Origin: Gemmatimonadota bacterium
GTDB lineage: Bacteria; Latescibacterota; UBA2968; UBA8231
Length of the DNA: 9,506 nucleotides
Direction of reading: 5' to 3'
Assembly: GCA_026706505.1 (NCBI GenBank)
Contig: JAPOYQ010000702.1
Span: 1-9,506 of the forward strand
Shown here: positions 1 to 7,998 of the stretch, piece by piece
How the letters are laid out: each line of letters begins with the position of its first letter
Position numbering within the stretch: position 1 is the first letter of the stretch
Notes under the pieces: model-generated
What the model saw: only the letters and a program-made list of their open reading frames with translations
Databases searched by the model: none
Told to the model about the DNA's origin: nothing
Position numbers and translations under genes: made by a program

Positions 1-1985
1 CCGTTGTTGAGCAGCAGCAGTTGGCGGCCCGCCAGTCTTTTGATGCGGTTTTGCGGGTCGGCGTCCTGCGGCCCGCATACCACCCCAGCCGCTTCGTCGA
101 GGCCGCTACCCAGCGCGTAGCCGTATTGGCGCGGGGCAGTGTCGTAGCGATTGACCACGGTGATGCCGCTCAAGAAATTGAGCGAGCGCGGATTAATGAG
201 GCCGTAAAAAGGGCGGCTCAGGCAGGGGAACACCACCACCGACTGCTCAGTGAGTGCCCACTGGACAGTACTGGGGATGGAGCCGTCGGGCAGCGGTTTC
301 CCGTGGAATCCTTCCGCCCTTTTGCTCAGATCAGCGGCATAGGTAATGGTCCCGTCTTGCGGGTCCAAGACGTACACGTTGGTGCGATATTGGGCCTGCG
401 GCAGCCCCGTTATGAACAGTTCGCCCTCGTCGTCGCTCAGATGGACTTGGGCCGTGTGCACCCCTTTGACGGCTTTGCCAGCAGTCGCCCATTGCCGTCG
501 CACTACAGCTACCGCATCGGCCACCGGCCGATCCGGCGTTTGCGAGCGGCGCGGAAAGGTCCGCACCTTGAGACGCAAGTCGCGCAAGCGATCCTGCAAT
601 ACTGGCCCAAAGGCCGCTTTCTCCTCCAACAATTGCGGATCATTTAAAGCCTGTTGCAGCACGCCGTTTATCAAGGCGACTTGGCGCGCCAGATTGTCGT
701 AGTTGACCGCGGCGGGCTGGTCCAGCGGCGAATCGATCTGCAGGCGGGCGTCGTTGACGGTAATCAGGCCCAAGGAGATCAAGCCGCCTTCGAGGGCGAG
801 TTGGCTGTTGGCGGCTATGCCACCGGGCATGTACGCCGACCAGTCCAAACCCTTGATGGGGGTGATGCCGTTGACCAGACTGCCGACTGCGGCCGAGTCT
901 AGGGTGCTGGCGTAGCCGCTGAAGCGGCGACCGAATGGGGCGAAAAAGCGCCGCAATTCGGGCCTAGCGGTATTGTTCCAGATGCCAACTTGATCGGTGC
1001 GACTCGACAGATCGAGGCCAATGAACAGGTCTATGTGGAGCGGTTCCTCCAAAGGTCGGGCGTGGCGAGCGAGAAAGTCGGCCATGCCCTGACGACCCTG
1101 GAAATGGGCCGAGGTCGCCACTAGAATGATGGTACGCGCTGGTGGATGGACTGCTAGATGGCGGGCTAATTCCAATAAGGCGGCAATGCCACAGGCAGTC
1201 TCAGCACTAGGCGCTCGGCCCGGCACCACGGAAATCCCGTCGTAGTACGCCTCGATGGCGACGCGCTCGGCGGCCAACTCGGGATCGGCACCCGGGATTA
1301 CGCCCCAGATATTCCACGCCGGCCGCTGTTGCCAGTCCATGCGGCCCTGCAAGTGTACCAATAGCTCTCCAACCTGCAGGCGCTGGCGCAACACGAGGCC
1401 CGCTTCTCGCTCGATCCAGAAGCGGGGAATGTCGAGCGGCACGTGGGCGTATTTGGCCGCGGCTTGGTGGCGGTTGGTCTGCTCGGGCGCGATAAATACC
1501 ACGGCCCGAGCGCCCAGCGACGCAGCGCGCAGCCAGTGGTTCCAACTGTCGAACTCCAACAGGACAATGCGCCCGTCCATGGCGTGGCCGTCGAAGTCGC
1601 GCCACTCACCCCGGCCGCCGTAGATCATCGGCGCTCGCAGGCCCTCTGGCGGCAGCGTGACCGTCCGCGCCAGATTGGGCCACAAGCCCCACAGCGGCAC
1701 CTCTTTCCCACCCTGCTCCAAGCGCAGGCGAGCGCCGCGCTCTATCGGCACCACCACTGCAAACGAGTCGCGCCGCACCGCTTCGACGCCAGCCGCGCCC
1801 AGTTCGCGTTCCACCAACGCGGCACCTGCTTCAGCACCGGGATAGCCGGCTAGGCGCGATTCGACGGCGCTCAGGGCTTCGATGGTAGCGCGCAAAGCAC
1901 CCACCTCGCCGTAACAGGGCGTTTGCAGTAGCAGCCCGACGAGGTATATGCTGCCCAGCCACCGATAAGTCGCTTTGCAAGCCAC
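1..1985 (-). CDS. Secreted M28-peptidase-like protein with substituted active site (partial, C-terminus beyond window)
   Basis: An open frame of 661 codons runs from GTG at 1985 to the left edge with no stop, so the C-terminus is missing. A hydrophobic stretch near residues 10-22 looks like a signal peptide, implying export. Residues about 123-168 resemble a PA-type insertion (DGRIVLLEFD followed by GARAVVFIAPEQ). Residues about 240-440 follow the M28 zinc-aminopeptidase core without gaps. The key residues differ from the family, however: the zinc His of HxD is Tyr247, the bridging Asp of the GANDNASG-type motif is Glu262, and the Glu-Glu pair is His294-Phe295. The C-terminal zinc His is not evident around residues 408-422, while Asp325 is a possible surviving acidic ligand. 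Peptidase activity is therefore doubtful, and a binding or structural role is my inference. A GGGG at 1995-1998 may be its ribosome site; TTG at 1994 is an alternative start. The gene begins 5 bases after the upstream stop, so translational coupling is likely. Residues 450-661 are unassigned. Confidence 0.85.
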   Translation of the reverse strand, partial: MACKATYRWLGSIYLVGLLLQTPCYGEVGALRATIEALSAVESRLAGYPGAEAGAALVERELGAAGVEAVRRDSFAVVVPIERGARLRLEQGGKEVPLWGLWPNLARTVTLPPEGLRAPMIYGGRGEWRDFDGHAMDGRIVLLEFDSWNHWLRAASLGARAVVFIAPEQTNRHQAAAKYAHVPLDIPRFWIEREAGLVLRQRLQVGELLVHLQGRMDWQQRPAWNIWGVIPGADPELAAERVAIEAYYDGISVVPGRAPSAETACGIAALLELARHLAVHPPARTIILVATSAHFQGRQGMADFLARHARPLEEPLHIDLFIGLDLSSRTDQVGIWNNTARPELRRFFAPFGRRFSGYASTLDSAAVGSLVNGITPIKGLDWSAYMPGGIAANSQLALEGGLISLGLITVNDARLQIDSPLDQPAAVNYDNLARQVALINGVLQQALNDPQLLEEKAAFGPVLQDRLRDLRLKVRTFPRRSQTPDRPVADAVAVVRRQWATAGKAVKGVHTAQVHLSDDEGELFITGLPQAQYRTNVYVLDPQDGTITYAADLSKRAEGFHGKPLPDGSIPSTVQWALTEQSVVVFPCLSRPFYGLINPRSLNFLSGITVVNRYDTAPRQYGYALGSGLDEAAGVVCGPQDADPQNRIKRLAGRQLLLLNN

Positions 1986-1990
1986 GCTGT

Positions 1991-4036
1991 TCAACCCCAG
2001 AAAATCACATTGCCGACCGTGCCGGTAAAATGGTCGATGACGAGGAAGATGCCGCCCGGCAGCAGTTGCCCTAAGATCAGGCCCATAAAAAACGGCCTAC
2101 TCTGGTGGTAGCGCTCGGCACCGCCGTACTTGAGCACTAGAACTTTGACAAACCAAGCCAAGAACATATTGAACCACAGGTGGTCCATAATCCATGTCGG
2201 CCCAATGGGATAGCCCAAAGGGTGCAGGGGCCACCAAGCGTAGTGCCACCGGGCCACGGTCAAGCCCAGCATGATGGCCGCGCCCAAGCCCATATTGATC
2301 CAGCCCCACAGATGCACCTCACTCGGATAGCGCAGCAGGCTCTCGACATAGCGGTAGGGGGCTTCGCGGCTGACCATAGCCCGCAGATTGAGGTTGCCGT
2401 GCTCATAGCTCAGCTCCAAGATCATCCAAATCGAAGCCGCCAGCGCCACGGCTATGGCCACGACCATAGCCCAGAACAAGGGCCGACGGCCCCGACCCAG
2501 TTCCTGGCCCAGTTTCAGGCTGTTGGCACAGGAGGCCATGACGAAGCTACGGACATTGGCCGTCCAGATATAGGTGCTGGCCAGCAAGACCAAGCCCGGC
2601 GCCCCCAGCGCTGACGAGCCTACCGCGGAGATGAGGATACCGGCCGGCACCACGGGCGGAGCGCCGTCCGACAGACCACCCTCGGCAACCACCCGGGTGA
2701 AAGCGACAAAAAGGGCTCCAGCCAGAAACATCAACGCCGCGCCAGCCCACAGCGGCAATCCAGCCAGCCACAGCCAGCCGACCATGATCGCCGTGCCGAC
2801 GATGAGGATGACCACCGCCGCACGGTACGACAGTATTTCGTCGGCGTCGTCAATATCCGGGTCGCCGGACCAAGCTTTGCGCCAGACTGCGGCCAGATGG
2901 CGGCGAGCGGCCCACAAGCCACCGAGGAAGAGGACCACCATCGCGCCCATAGCGTGATAGACCTGCAGCGTGTGTGGGATGCCGTGGCCACTGCCCAAAC
3001 TGGGCGTATTGCCTATGCCGAGGATGGCAAAAGTGCCGCGCAAGATATTGGCCAACAAATTGAAAACCCACAGGCTGAGCGCGACTTCGGTCTTCAGGAA
3101 GTAGAAAAAACCGAAGATGTGGAAGCGGAAAATGACATGCAGCGTAGTGGTGCCGCGCATGAACGGCAGTTCTTGGTGGAACAAATCGACGCCGCGAGCG
3201 AAATGCACACCTTCTGGGAAATAGGCGTACAGGCCGTGCAGCGTACTCCACGTGGCGGCAAGGGCAAAGCCGATCCACATCCCCCGATTCTTAAAAAAGG
3301 GCGGCCAGCGCTCTTTAGCCTCTCCCATCGCAGTCATGGCCAGCGGCACTTGCACCAGCGGATAGACGAGGCGCTCGTTGTCGATCCACTGCCGCCGCAA
3401 AACGACCATGATGGCGATCATCACTAGGAAGAGAGACCAGATAAAGGGCTGCCAAGCCGCCAGCGCCAACAACCAAGCTTTCCACGGCACCGCGTAGTCG
3501 GCACCCATCCCCTCAAAGAAAAACTGGGCGTCGCCGAGTTGGCGCGGCATCATCCAGTGGGGAATGTGGGGGTGGATGAGGCTTTGCCAATCGTTTTCGG
3601 GGGTGGCAAAGTAAAAGGGGGCGGCGAGCTGGCTGATGATCTTCGAGGTAAAAACGATAGGGATGGGCGAGGCCATCACCATCATGACATAGACCAGCAG
3701 CAATTCGCCCCGGCGCAAACCCTGCGTCCCACCCAGCTTGAGCAGGGGATTGACCAAGCCCGTCAGCAGGGCCAGCAGGCAAACCGCGCCGACCGTACTA
3801 AAACCCAAGGCCATGAAGGAGCCTTGCAAATACAGGGTGCTATAGGCCACGCCGCCGCCGATGAAAGCGGCCAAAAAGGTCCCTAGGGCAAAGGCCCTAA
3901 GCGTAAAGGCCGAGCCAGCCTCTTCTACAGCAGGTTCCGGGTCGGGTGGCTCCAAGTCCAGCCGCGAGCGAAAGGCGGCCGGCAGCAGACGGCCGACCCT
4001 GCCCGATTCAGGTGTGGTAGGATCGGTCGCCGGCAT
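1991..4036 (-). CDS. OPT-like polytopic membrane protein, DUF6785/DUF6784 family
   Basis: This 681-residue inner-membrane protein has a proline- and acid-rich cytoplasmic N-terminus (residues 1-43) followed by roughly 13-14 hydrophobic segments. The first segments are near residues 45-66, 74-98, 111-130 and 188-213; the last are near 578-595, 620-637 and 648-670. Its landmarks match the DUF6785/DUF6784 proteins I recall from Planctomycetes, Poribacteria and similar phyla: RVVAEGG at 448-454, WWPLHPLGYP at 601-610, KYGG at 636-639 and RPFFMGLILG at 647-656. These proteins resemble oligopeptide (OPT) transporters in architecture, but to my knowledge no substrate has been established, so calling it a transporter is inference. 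The ATG at 4036 is the clear start because the hydrophilic leader and first membrane segment follow it; only a weak purine-rich stretch precedes it. It sits 42 bases after the HAD gene and 5 bases before the M28-like gene. Length is normal and the frame is intact. Confidence 0.88.
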   Translation of the reverse strand: MPATDPTTPESGRVGRLLPAAFRSRLDLEPPDPEPAVEEAGSAFTLRAFALGTFLAAFIGGGVAYSTLYLQGSFMALGFSTVGAVCLLALLTGLVNPLLKLGGTQGLRRGELLLVYVMMVMASPIPIVFTSKIISQLAAPFYFATPENDWQSLIHPHIPHWMMPRQLGDAQFFFEGMGADYAVPWKAWLLALAAWQPFIWSLFLVMIAIMVVLRRQWIDNERLVYPLVQVPLAMTAMGEAKERWPPFFKNRGMWIGFALAATWSTLHGLYAYFPEGVHFARGVDLFHQELPFMRGTTTLHVIFRFHIFGFFYFLKTEVALSLWVFNLLANILRGTFAILGIGNTPSLGSGHGIPHTLQVYHAMGAMVVLFLGGLWAARRHLAAVWRKAWSGDPDIDDADEILSYRAAVVILIVGTAIMVGWLWLAGLPLWAGAALMFLAGALFVAFTRVVAEGGLSDGAPPVVPAGILISAVGSSALGAPGLVLLASTYIWTANVRSFVMASCANSLKLGQELGRGRRPLFWAMVVAIAVALAASIWMILELSYEHGNLNLRAMVSREAPYRYVESLLRYPSEVHLWGWINMGLGAAIMLGLTVARWHYAWWPLHPLGYPIGPTWIMDHLWFNMFLAWFVKVLVLKYGGAERYHQSRPFFMGLILGQLLPGGIFLVIDHFTGTVGNVIFWG

Positions 4037-4077
4037 TGCAGATCCGCTTTGAAGGAAGGCCGGACAAAGTCACAGTT

Positions 4078-4791
4078 TTAGTTTTGGACAGTAGAAGCGA
4101 ACCGCTCGGCGAGCAGGCGGGGCAGTTCACCTAGGTGGGATATTTGGTGGTATCGCTGGCGCTCGGCCTCCGAAGGCTCGGCGCGCTCGTGGAGCCAAGT
4201 ATTGTAGTACGGCACATAGACGGCGTGTCCGCCCAAGGCGACGACGGGCAGGATATCCGATTTGAGCGAATTGCCCACCATGCAAAAGTCCGCCGGCCGG
4301 ACGTCGTGGCGCTGCAGCAGAGCCGCGTAGGTCTCCTCGTTTTTTTCGCTGACGATTTCGATATGGGTAAAATGGTCGGCCAAGCCAGAGCGGGCGATCT
4401 TGGCTTCTTGGTCGAACAAATCGCCCTTGGTCAGCAGCATCAGGGGATGAGTTTGGGACAGGTGGATGAGCACTTCCTCGACGTGGGGCAGCGGTTCGAT
4501 GGGCGTTTGCAGCATCTCTTTGCCATAGTCCAAAATCTGGCGGATTTGCTGCCCCGTTGCCTCTCCCTTCGTCAGATCGAGGGCCGTCTCTATCATGGAC
4601 AAGGTGAAGCTTTTGATGCCGTAACCATAGTGGGCTAGGTTGCGCATTTCGGCCTCGTACAGCTCCCGCTCGGTCCACTCTGGATCGCGGTCGGAGGCCA
4701 ACAGATCCTTAAAGCGATCCTTGGCCGTTTCAAAGTAGATCTCGTTTTCCCACAGGGTATCGTCGGCGTCAAAGGCAATCAGGGCGGGCAT
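4078..4791 (-). CDS. HAD-superfamily hydrolase (phosphatase-like)
   Basis: A 237-residue cytoplasmic protein with all four HAD motifs. Motif I is FDADDTLW, with nucleophile Asp8 and acid/base Asp10. Motif II is LLTKGD, with Thr121. Motif III is Lys150 in EKNEE. Motif IV is GNSLKSD at 173-179. The helical stretch after motif I (about 18-100) fits a C1-type cap, as in YjjG- or phosphoglycolate-phosphatase-like members, so it should hydrolyse a small phosphorylated metabolite; the substrate cannot be read from sequence. I chose ATG at 4791 because motif I normally lies within about 10 residues of the start. A TTG at 4827 would add 12 unremarkable residues (249 in total). Neither start has a convincing ribosome site. 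It is the first gene of the apparent minus-strand operon and faces the divergent region; no functional link to the downstream membrane protein is evident. Confidence 0.9.
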   Translation of the reverse strand: MPALIAFDADDTLWENEIYFETAKDRFKDLLASDRDPEWTERELYEAEMRNLAHYGYGIKSFTLSMIETALDLTKGEATGQQIRQILDYGKEMLQTPIEPLPHVEEVLIHLSQTHPLMLLTKGDLFDQEAKIARSGLADHFTHIEIVSEKNEETYAALLQRHDVRPADFCMVGNSLKSDILPVVALGGHAVYVPYYNTWLHERAEPSEAERQRYHQISHLGELPRLLAERFASTVQN

Positions 4792-4961
4792 GACAGACCG
4801 TGTTTTTTGGGCTTTGTCGAGTGGCAAGAGTAACCGGGCGAATAGTTGACCGAGCTTGAATTTTGGCTAATGTTGTAAACATACTCCATCCATAATCTAG
4901 GCAAAAGTGGCCCTAAGAAGCCACGCTCCCCGCGCCCATCTTCTTCATAACGAGCTAGCTT
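4792..4961. promoter_or_regulatory. Divergent intergenic region with promoters for both gene clusters
   Basis: This 170-base, locally AT-richer gap separates the minus-strand HAD operon from the plus-strand TonB-dependent receptor, so promoters for both directions must lie in or near it. Candidate plus-strand elements are TTGAAT at 4856-4861 with CATACT at 4880-4885 (18-base spacing), and an isolated CATAAT at 4891-4896. On the minus strand, TTTACA (complement of 4876-4881) resembles a -35 box but has no good -10 partner. None is strong enough to name as the promoter. A 13-base palindrome and a short GTGGC/GCCAC hairpin (4907-4911 with 4920-4924) also lie here. The palindrome AGCTAGCT at 4953-4960 abuts the receptor start in place of a Shine-Dalgarno sequence. 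Confidence 0.45.
4870..4882. promoter_or_regulatory. Palindromic operator candidate
   Basis: ATGTT-GTA-AACAT is a perfect inverted repeat with 5-base arms and a 3-base centre. It lies midway between the divergent HAD operon and the TonB-dependent receptor, overlapping the positions where -35/-10 elements would fall. The placement suits a transcription-factor site, but short palindromes also occur by chance and no regulator gene is visible nearby. Confidence 0.25.
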
Positions 4962-7268
4962 ATGCCGACGCATCGACTTCGCTTTCTGCCTCTTTTGTCC
5001 GTCCTACTCTGGATCGTCCTCCTCAACGGAGCTTGGGCACAATCCCAAGCGACCACCGGCGTAATTCGCGGCTTTGTCTGGGACCAGTTTGGCAATCCCA
5101 TCGCCAACGCCACCATCGCACTCAAGGAAACCCGCACCAACTACGAGCGCATCCTTACCTCGTCCGATCTAGGGCTGTTCACCGCAACCTTGTTGCCCCT
5201 CGGCTCCTACGACGTGACGGTACAGGCGGCCGGACAGGCCGAAGTGCGGCAGACCGGGGTGCAAGTGCGAGTCGGCGAGACCGTGGAATTGATCGTCAAA
5301 ATGCTGCCGCAAATGGAGGAAATGGTCGTCGAAGCGGCCTTGACCACGGTGGATATAACGCAGAGCGAACCGGCTACGCGCCTGCCCGAAGAGGTCGTGC
5401 AAGACCTGCCCAACAACGGGCGCAACTTCCTCAACCTGACGCTGTTGACGCCAGGTGTGGCCATTGTCCAAGGCCCCGACGGCGACGAACTGAGCATTGG
5501 CGGGCAGCGCGGCATTCACAACAACATCTCGGTGGATGGCGCTGATTTTAACAACCCCTTCTTCGGCGAGCAGCGCGGCGGCCAGCGCCCGGCCTTCACC
5601 TTTAACTTGGACGCGGTGGAAGAAATGGTGGTGGTGCCGCAGGGGGCCAACGCGGAATTCGGCCGTTCCAGCGGCGGCTTTGTCAACGTCATTACCAAGT
5701 CGGGCACCAACCAATTGCACGGCTCAGTGCATTTTTTCGGCAAAAACGACGCCCTGTCGGGCACGGCGCGGCACGAGGGCATAGAGCGCGCGCCGGATTT
5801 TAGCCAAGGACAGTTCGGCTTCACTATGGGTGGGCCGCTGATAAAAGACCGGGCCTTTTTCTTTACCGCCTACGACCAACAGGTATTTAGAGACACCAAG
5901 CAGAGTGATAGCGAGCGCATCGATGCCCGGCTGCGCGCCTTTATGGACGAGCAATTCAGCGGGGCGCTAGCCGGCGACTACGGGCCGATTGACCGCACCA
6001 ACGACGCCCGCGCCTTCCTCGCCAAGATCGACGCCCGCCTGTCGGATGCGCACTACGCCACCTTCAAATACAATTACACTTGGTCCGAACAGGAAAACGG
6101 CACCTTTGACGTGGACTCGTGGGCGCGCAGCGCCAATGCCGTAGAACAGGACTGGTCGCACGCCTTCAACGGCAGCCTGCTATCGCTGCTATCCGCGACC
6201 ACCACCAACGAGTTCCGCTTCCAATTCTCCCGCGAAGATCGCCCGCGCCCCTACATTGGCCCGGACAACCCCAACACCGGCCGCCCCTTCCCCGACACTG
6301 GCATGGATTTTGTTCACGGCTATCGCTTTGGCATGCCGTTCTTCATTCCGATTGAGTACTACGACACCCGCATCCAAGCGCTCGACAACATCTCCGTAGC
6401 CAAGGGCGATCACTTAATCAAAGCTGGGGTCGAGTGGAACCGCGTCGAATCCGTGCAGACCTTCATCGGTTTTGCCAATGGCCGCTACATCTTCAGCTCG
6501 CTAGATGGCTTTCTCAACTTCGTCGAGCAAGGCAACGGCTACGTCGAGTGCGCCGATGGCAGCACCAGCACCACCGGGGCCTGCCCCGACGGGACGGATA
6601 TCACCGGGCCGATTCTGCTCTACTTGCAGCAGTCCGGCGTCGGCGACCTGACCGTGGAAGAAGCGGGCACTCAGCAGATCCCGCAGCACGAATTGGCCCT
6701 GTTCGTGCAGGACAGTTGGCAGCCCTCGAACAAGCTGACGCTCAACTACGGCCTGCGCTGGGAAGCGCAAATTCAGCCCGATGTGCTCACCGATCCAGAC
6801 GAGGTATTCTTCGCCGATTTCATTGGTAAAACAGTGAGCAACGAGACGGGCACCTACGAATTCCCCTCCAACGGCACCATTCCCTCGGACTGGGATATGT
6901 TCCAGCCGCGCCTAGGGGTGGCCTACGATGTGCACGGCGACAACAAGACCTTGCTACGCGGCAGCGCTGGGATCTACTACGCCCGCATCCCAGGCTTGAA
7001 CTTGGCCAGTACGCGTTCGACCAACGGCTCGCGCGGGCAATCCATTTTCCGCTCCAGCGCCCTGACGCCCATTTGGGACCGCTGCCGACCTACGGCGAAT
7101 TATTGCCTACGCCCCAAGGCGATCCCTTCTGGCCCAGCATCTTTGTCTTTGACCAAAATTTCGAGAACCCGCGCACCATCAGCGCAAACGTCGGCATCGA
7201 ACGCGAATTACATGCGTCGGGTTTGGTCGGCTCCTTCGGGTACACGTATGCCCGCACCGACAAGCTAA
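4962..7268 (+). CDS. TonB-dependent receptor, Oar-like, N-terminal part (frameshifted)
   Basis: This is the first 704 codons of an outer-membrane TonB-dependent receptor, followed by 64 codons of out-of-frame sequence before a chance stop. A signal peptide covers residues 1-26 (cleavage likely AWA|QS). A carboxypeptidase-regulatory-like beta-sandwich domain spans about 33-114 (GVIRGFVWDQFGNPIANATI). The plug follows at about 138-248, with LPNNGRNFLNL, ISVDGADFNNPF and the hallmark EFGRSSGGFVNVITKSGTN. Barrel strands follow, including LFVQDSW and LTLNYGLRWE. Cys530 and Cys541 could form a disulfide in an outer loop. This domain order is typical of Oar-like receptors, which are abundant in Acidobacteria, Bacteroidota and several candidate phyla and are presumed to import TonB-driven ligands; the ligand here is unknown. 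The ATG at 4962 directly precedes the signal peptide; no Shine-Dalgarno sequence is evident. Family similarity stops at residue 704 and resumes in another frame. Confidence 0.9.
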   Translation: MPTHRLRFLPLLSVLLWIVLLNGAWAQSQATTGVIRGFVWDQFGNPIANATIALKETRTNYERILTSSDLGLFTATLLPLGSYDVTVQAAGQAEVRQTGVQVRVGETVELIVKMLPQMEEMVVEAALTTVDITQSEPATRLPEEVVQDLPNNGRNFLNLTLLTPGVAIVQGPDGDELSIGGQRGIHNNISVDGADFNNPFFGEQRGGQRPAFTFNLDAVEEMVVVPQGANAEFGRSSGGFVNVITKSGTNQLHGSVHFFGKNDALSGTARHEGIERAPDFSQGQFGFTMGGPLIKDRAFFFTAYDQQVFRDTKQSDSERIDARLRAFMDEQFSGALAGDYGPIDRTNDARAFLAKIDARLSDAHYATFKYNYTWSEQENGTFDVDSWARSANAVEQDWSHAFNGSLLSLLSATTTNEFRFQFSREDRPRPYIGPDNPNTGRPFPDTGMDFVHGYRFGMPFFIPIEYYDTRIQALDNISVAKGDHLIKAGVEWNRVESVQTFIGFANGRYIFSSLDGFLNFVEQGNGYVECADGSTSTTGACPDGTDITGPILLYLQQSGVGDLTVEEAGTQQIPQHELALFVQDSWQPSNKLTLNYGLRWEAQIQPDVLTDPDEVFFADFIGKTVSNETGTYEFPSNGTIPSDWDMFQPRLGVAYDVHGDNKTLLRGSAGIYYARIPGLNLASTRSTNGSRGQSIFRSSALTPIWDRCRPTANYCLRPKAIPSGPASLSLTKISRTRAPSAQTSASNANYMRRVWSAPSGTRMPAPTS
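7071..7077 (+). other. Frameshift site in the TonB-dependent receptor
   Basis: The upstream frame reads ALTPI through 7073, then turns into unrelated sequence. The frame beginning at 7073 reads LGPLPTYGELLPTPQG and continues as normal receptor barrel. The lesion lies in or next to ATTTGGG (TTT then GGG). One additional T would join the halves as ...TPILGPLPTY..., giving a 1003-residue protein over 4962-7972. No canonical -1 slippery heptamer is present, so a one-base deletion or homopolymer sequencing error is the likely cause. Confidence 0.85.
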
Positions 7269-7972
7269 CGCGCTTTGTCAACCGCAACGATGCCATCTTC
7301 GGCTCTCCGTGGGCGACGGGGCTGGGGGCCGATGGCAGCAACGGGATCGGCGATTTGACCGTGGTCGAGAGCACGGCCAAGTCGCGCTATCACGGCCTCA
7401 GCTTCGGCTTGCGCCAAATGGTGCAAGACGCCTTGCAATTCCAACTCAACTATACCTTGTCGTGGGACAAGTCCGACGACGACAACGAGCGCGATCCCTT
7501 CACCTTCCGCTACGTCGATGCGACCCAACTGGAGCGCGAGTGGGGCTATTCGGACCGCGACCAGCGCCACCGCTTCAATGCGTGGGCCTTGGCCGCATTG
7601 CCCGGCGGAATCTTGCTCAACCAGCGCCTGAGCTACTATTCAGCGCAGCCGGTCTCCGCCTCCTGCGCGGGCGGCCGCTCGACCAACCCGTGGGGCGCGG
7701 CCTCCGACCGGATCTGCAGCGACAATAGCATCACGGCGCGCAATACGCTGCGCAAGGACAACGAATTTTTCTCCTATGACGTGCGCTTGTCGCGGCCTAT
7801 CTTGGTGGGCAGCGGCCAGTTGGAGGCCATTGTCGAGGTCTTCAACCTGCTCAACACGGACAACTTCCGCGATCCCTCTAGCGTCGGCCTCCTGTTCAAT
7901 TTCGACGGCACCGTGCAGTCGGGCTTGGGCGACCCGCGCCAAGTGCAGGTCGGCTTGCGCTACGTCTATTGA
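7073..7972 (+). CDS. TonB-dependent receptor, Oar-like, C-terminal barrel part (frameshifted)
   Basis: These 299 codons are the C-terminal beta-barrel of the receptor encoded upstream, in the -1 frame relative to it. The nominal first codon is TTG at 7073, which is not a plausible independent start: there is no ribosome site or signal peptide, and the sequence continues mid-barrel from residue 704 of the first part. Family features are the NPRTISANVGIERE strand, SRYHGLSFGLRQ, QFQLNYTLSWDKSDDD, DRDQRHRFNAWALAALPGG and LEAIVEVFNLLNTDNFRDPS. The chain ends in GLRYVY, a C-terminal aromatic beta-signal expected for BAM-dependent assembly. Two cysteines (SCAGG and RICSD) flank a probable outer loop. 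The 3' end is therefore intact, and only the junction near 7071-7077 is broken. Confidence 0.85.
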   Translation: MGPLPTYGELLPTPQGDPFWPSIFVFDQNFENPRTISANVGIERELHASGLVGSFGYTYARTDKLTRFVNRNDAIFGSPWATGLGADGSNGIGDLTVVESTAKSRYHGLSFGLRQMVQDALQFQLNYTLSWDKSDDDNERDPFTFRYVDATQLEREWGYSDRDQRHRFNAWALAALPGGILLNQRLSYYSAQPVSASCAGGRSTNPWGAASDRICSDNSITARNTLRKDNEFFSYDVRLSRPILVGSGQLEAIVEVFNLLNTDNFRDPSSVGLLFNFDGTVQSGLGDPRQVQVGLRYVY

Positions 7973-7998
7973 GCAACGCTGCCACAGGACTAGGAACA

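Noticed and set aside
21..647. A 208-codon plus-strand frame opposite the M28-like gene
   Set aside because: Its translation is compositionally odd and matches nothing I recognise, while the complementary frame gives a continuous M28-like protein with fold motifs. It is an antisense shadow of GC-rich coding DNA.
2897..3427. A 176-codon plus-strand frame inside the membrane-protein gene
   Set aside because: It is antisense to clear transmembrane segments and shows no domain or start context of its own.
4907..4924. GTGGC/GCCAC hairpin upstream of the receptor as a terminator or riboswitch
   Set aside because: Only a 5-base stem with an 8-base loop and no following T-run; this is too weak to call.
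7066..7080. Programmed -1 ribosomal frameshift in the receptor gene
   Set aside because: No X-XXY-YYZ slippery heptamer and no evident downstream stem-loop or pseudoknot. Receptors of this family are normally encoded in a single frame.
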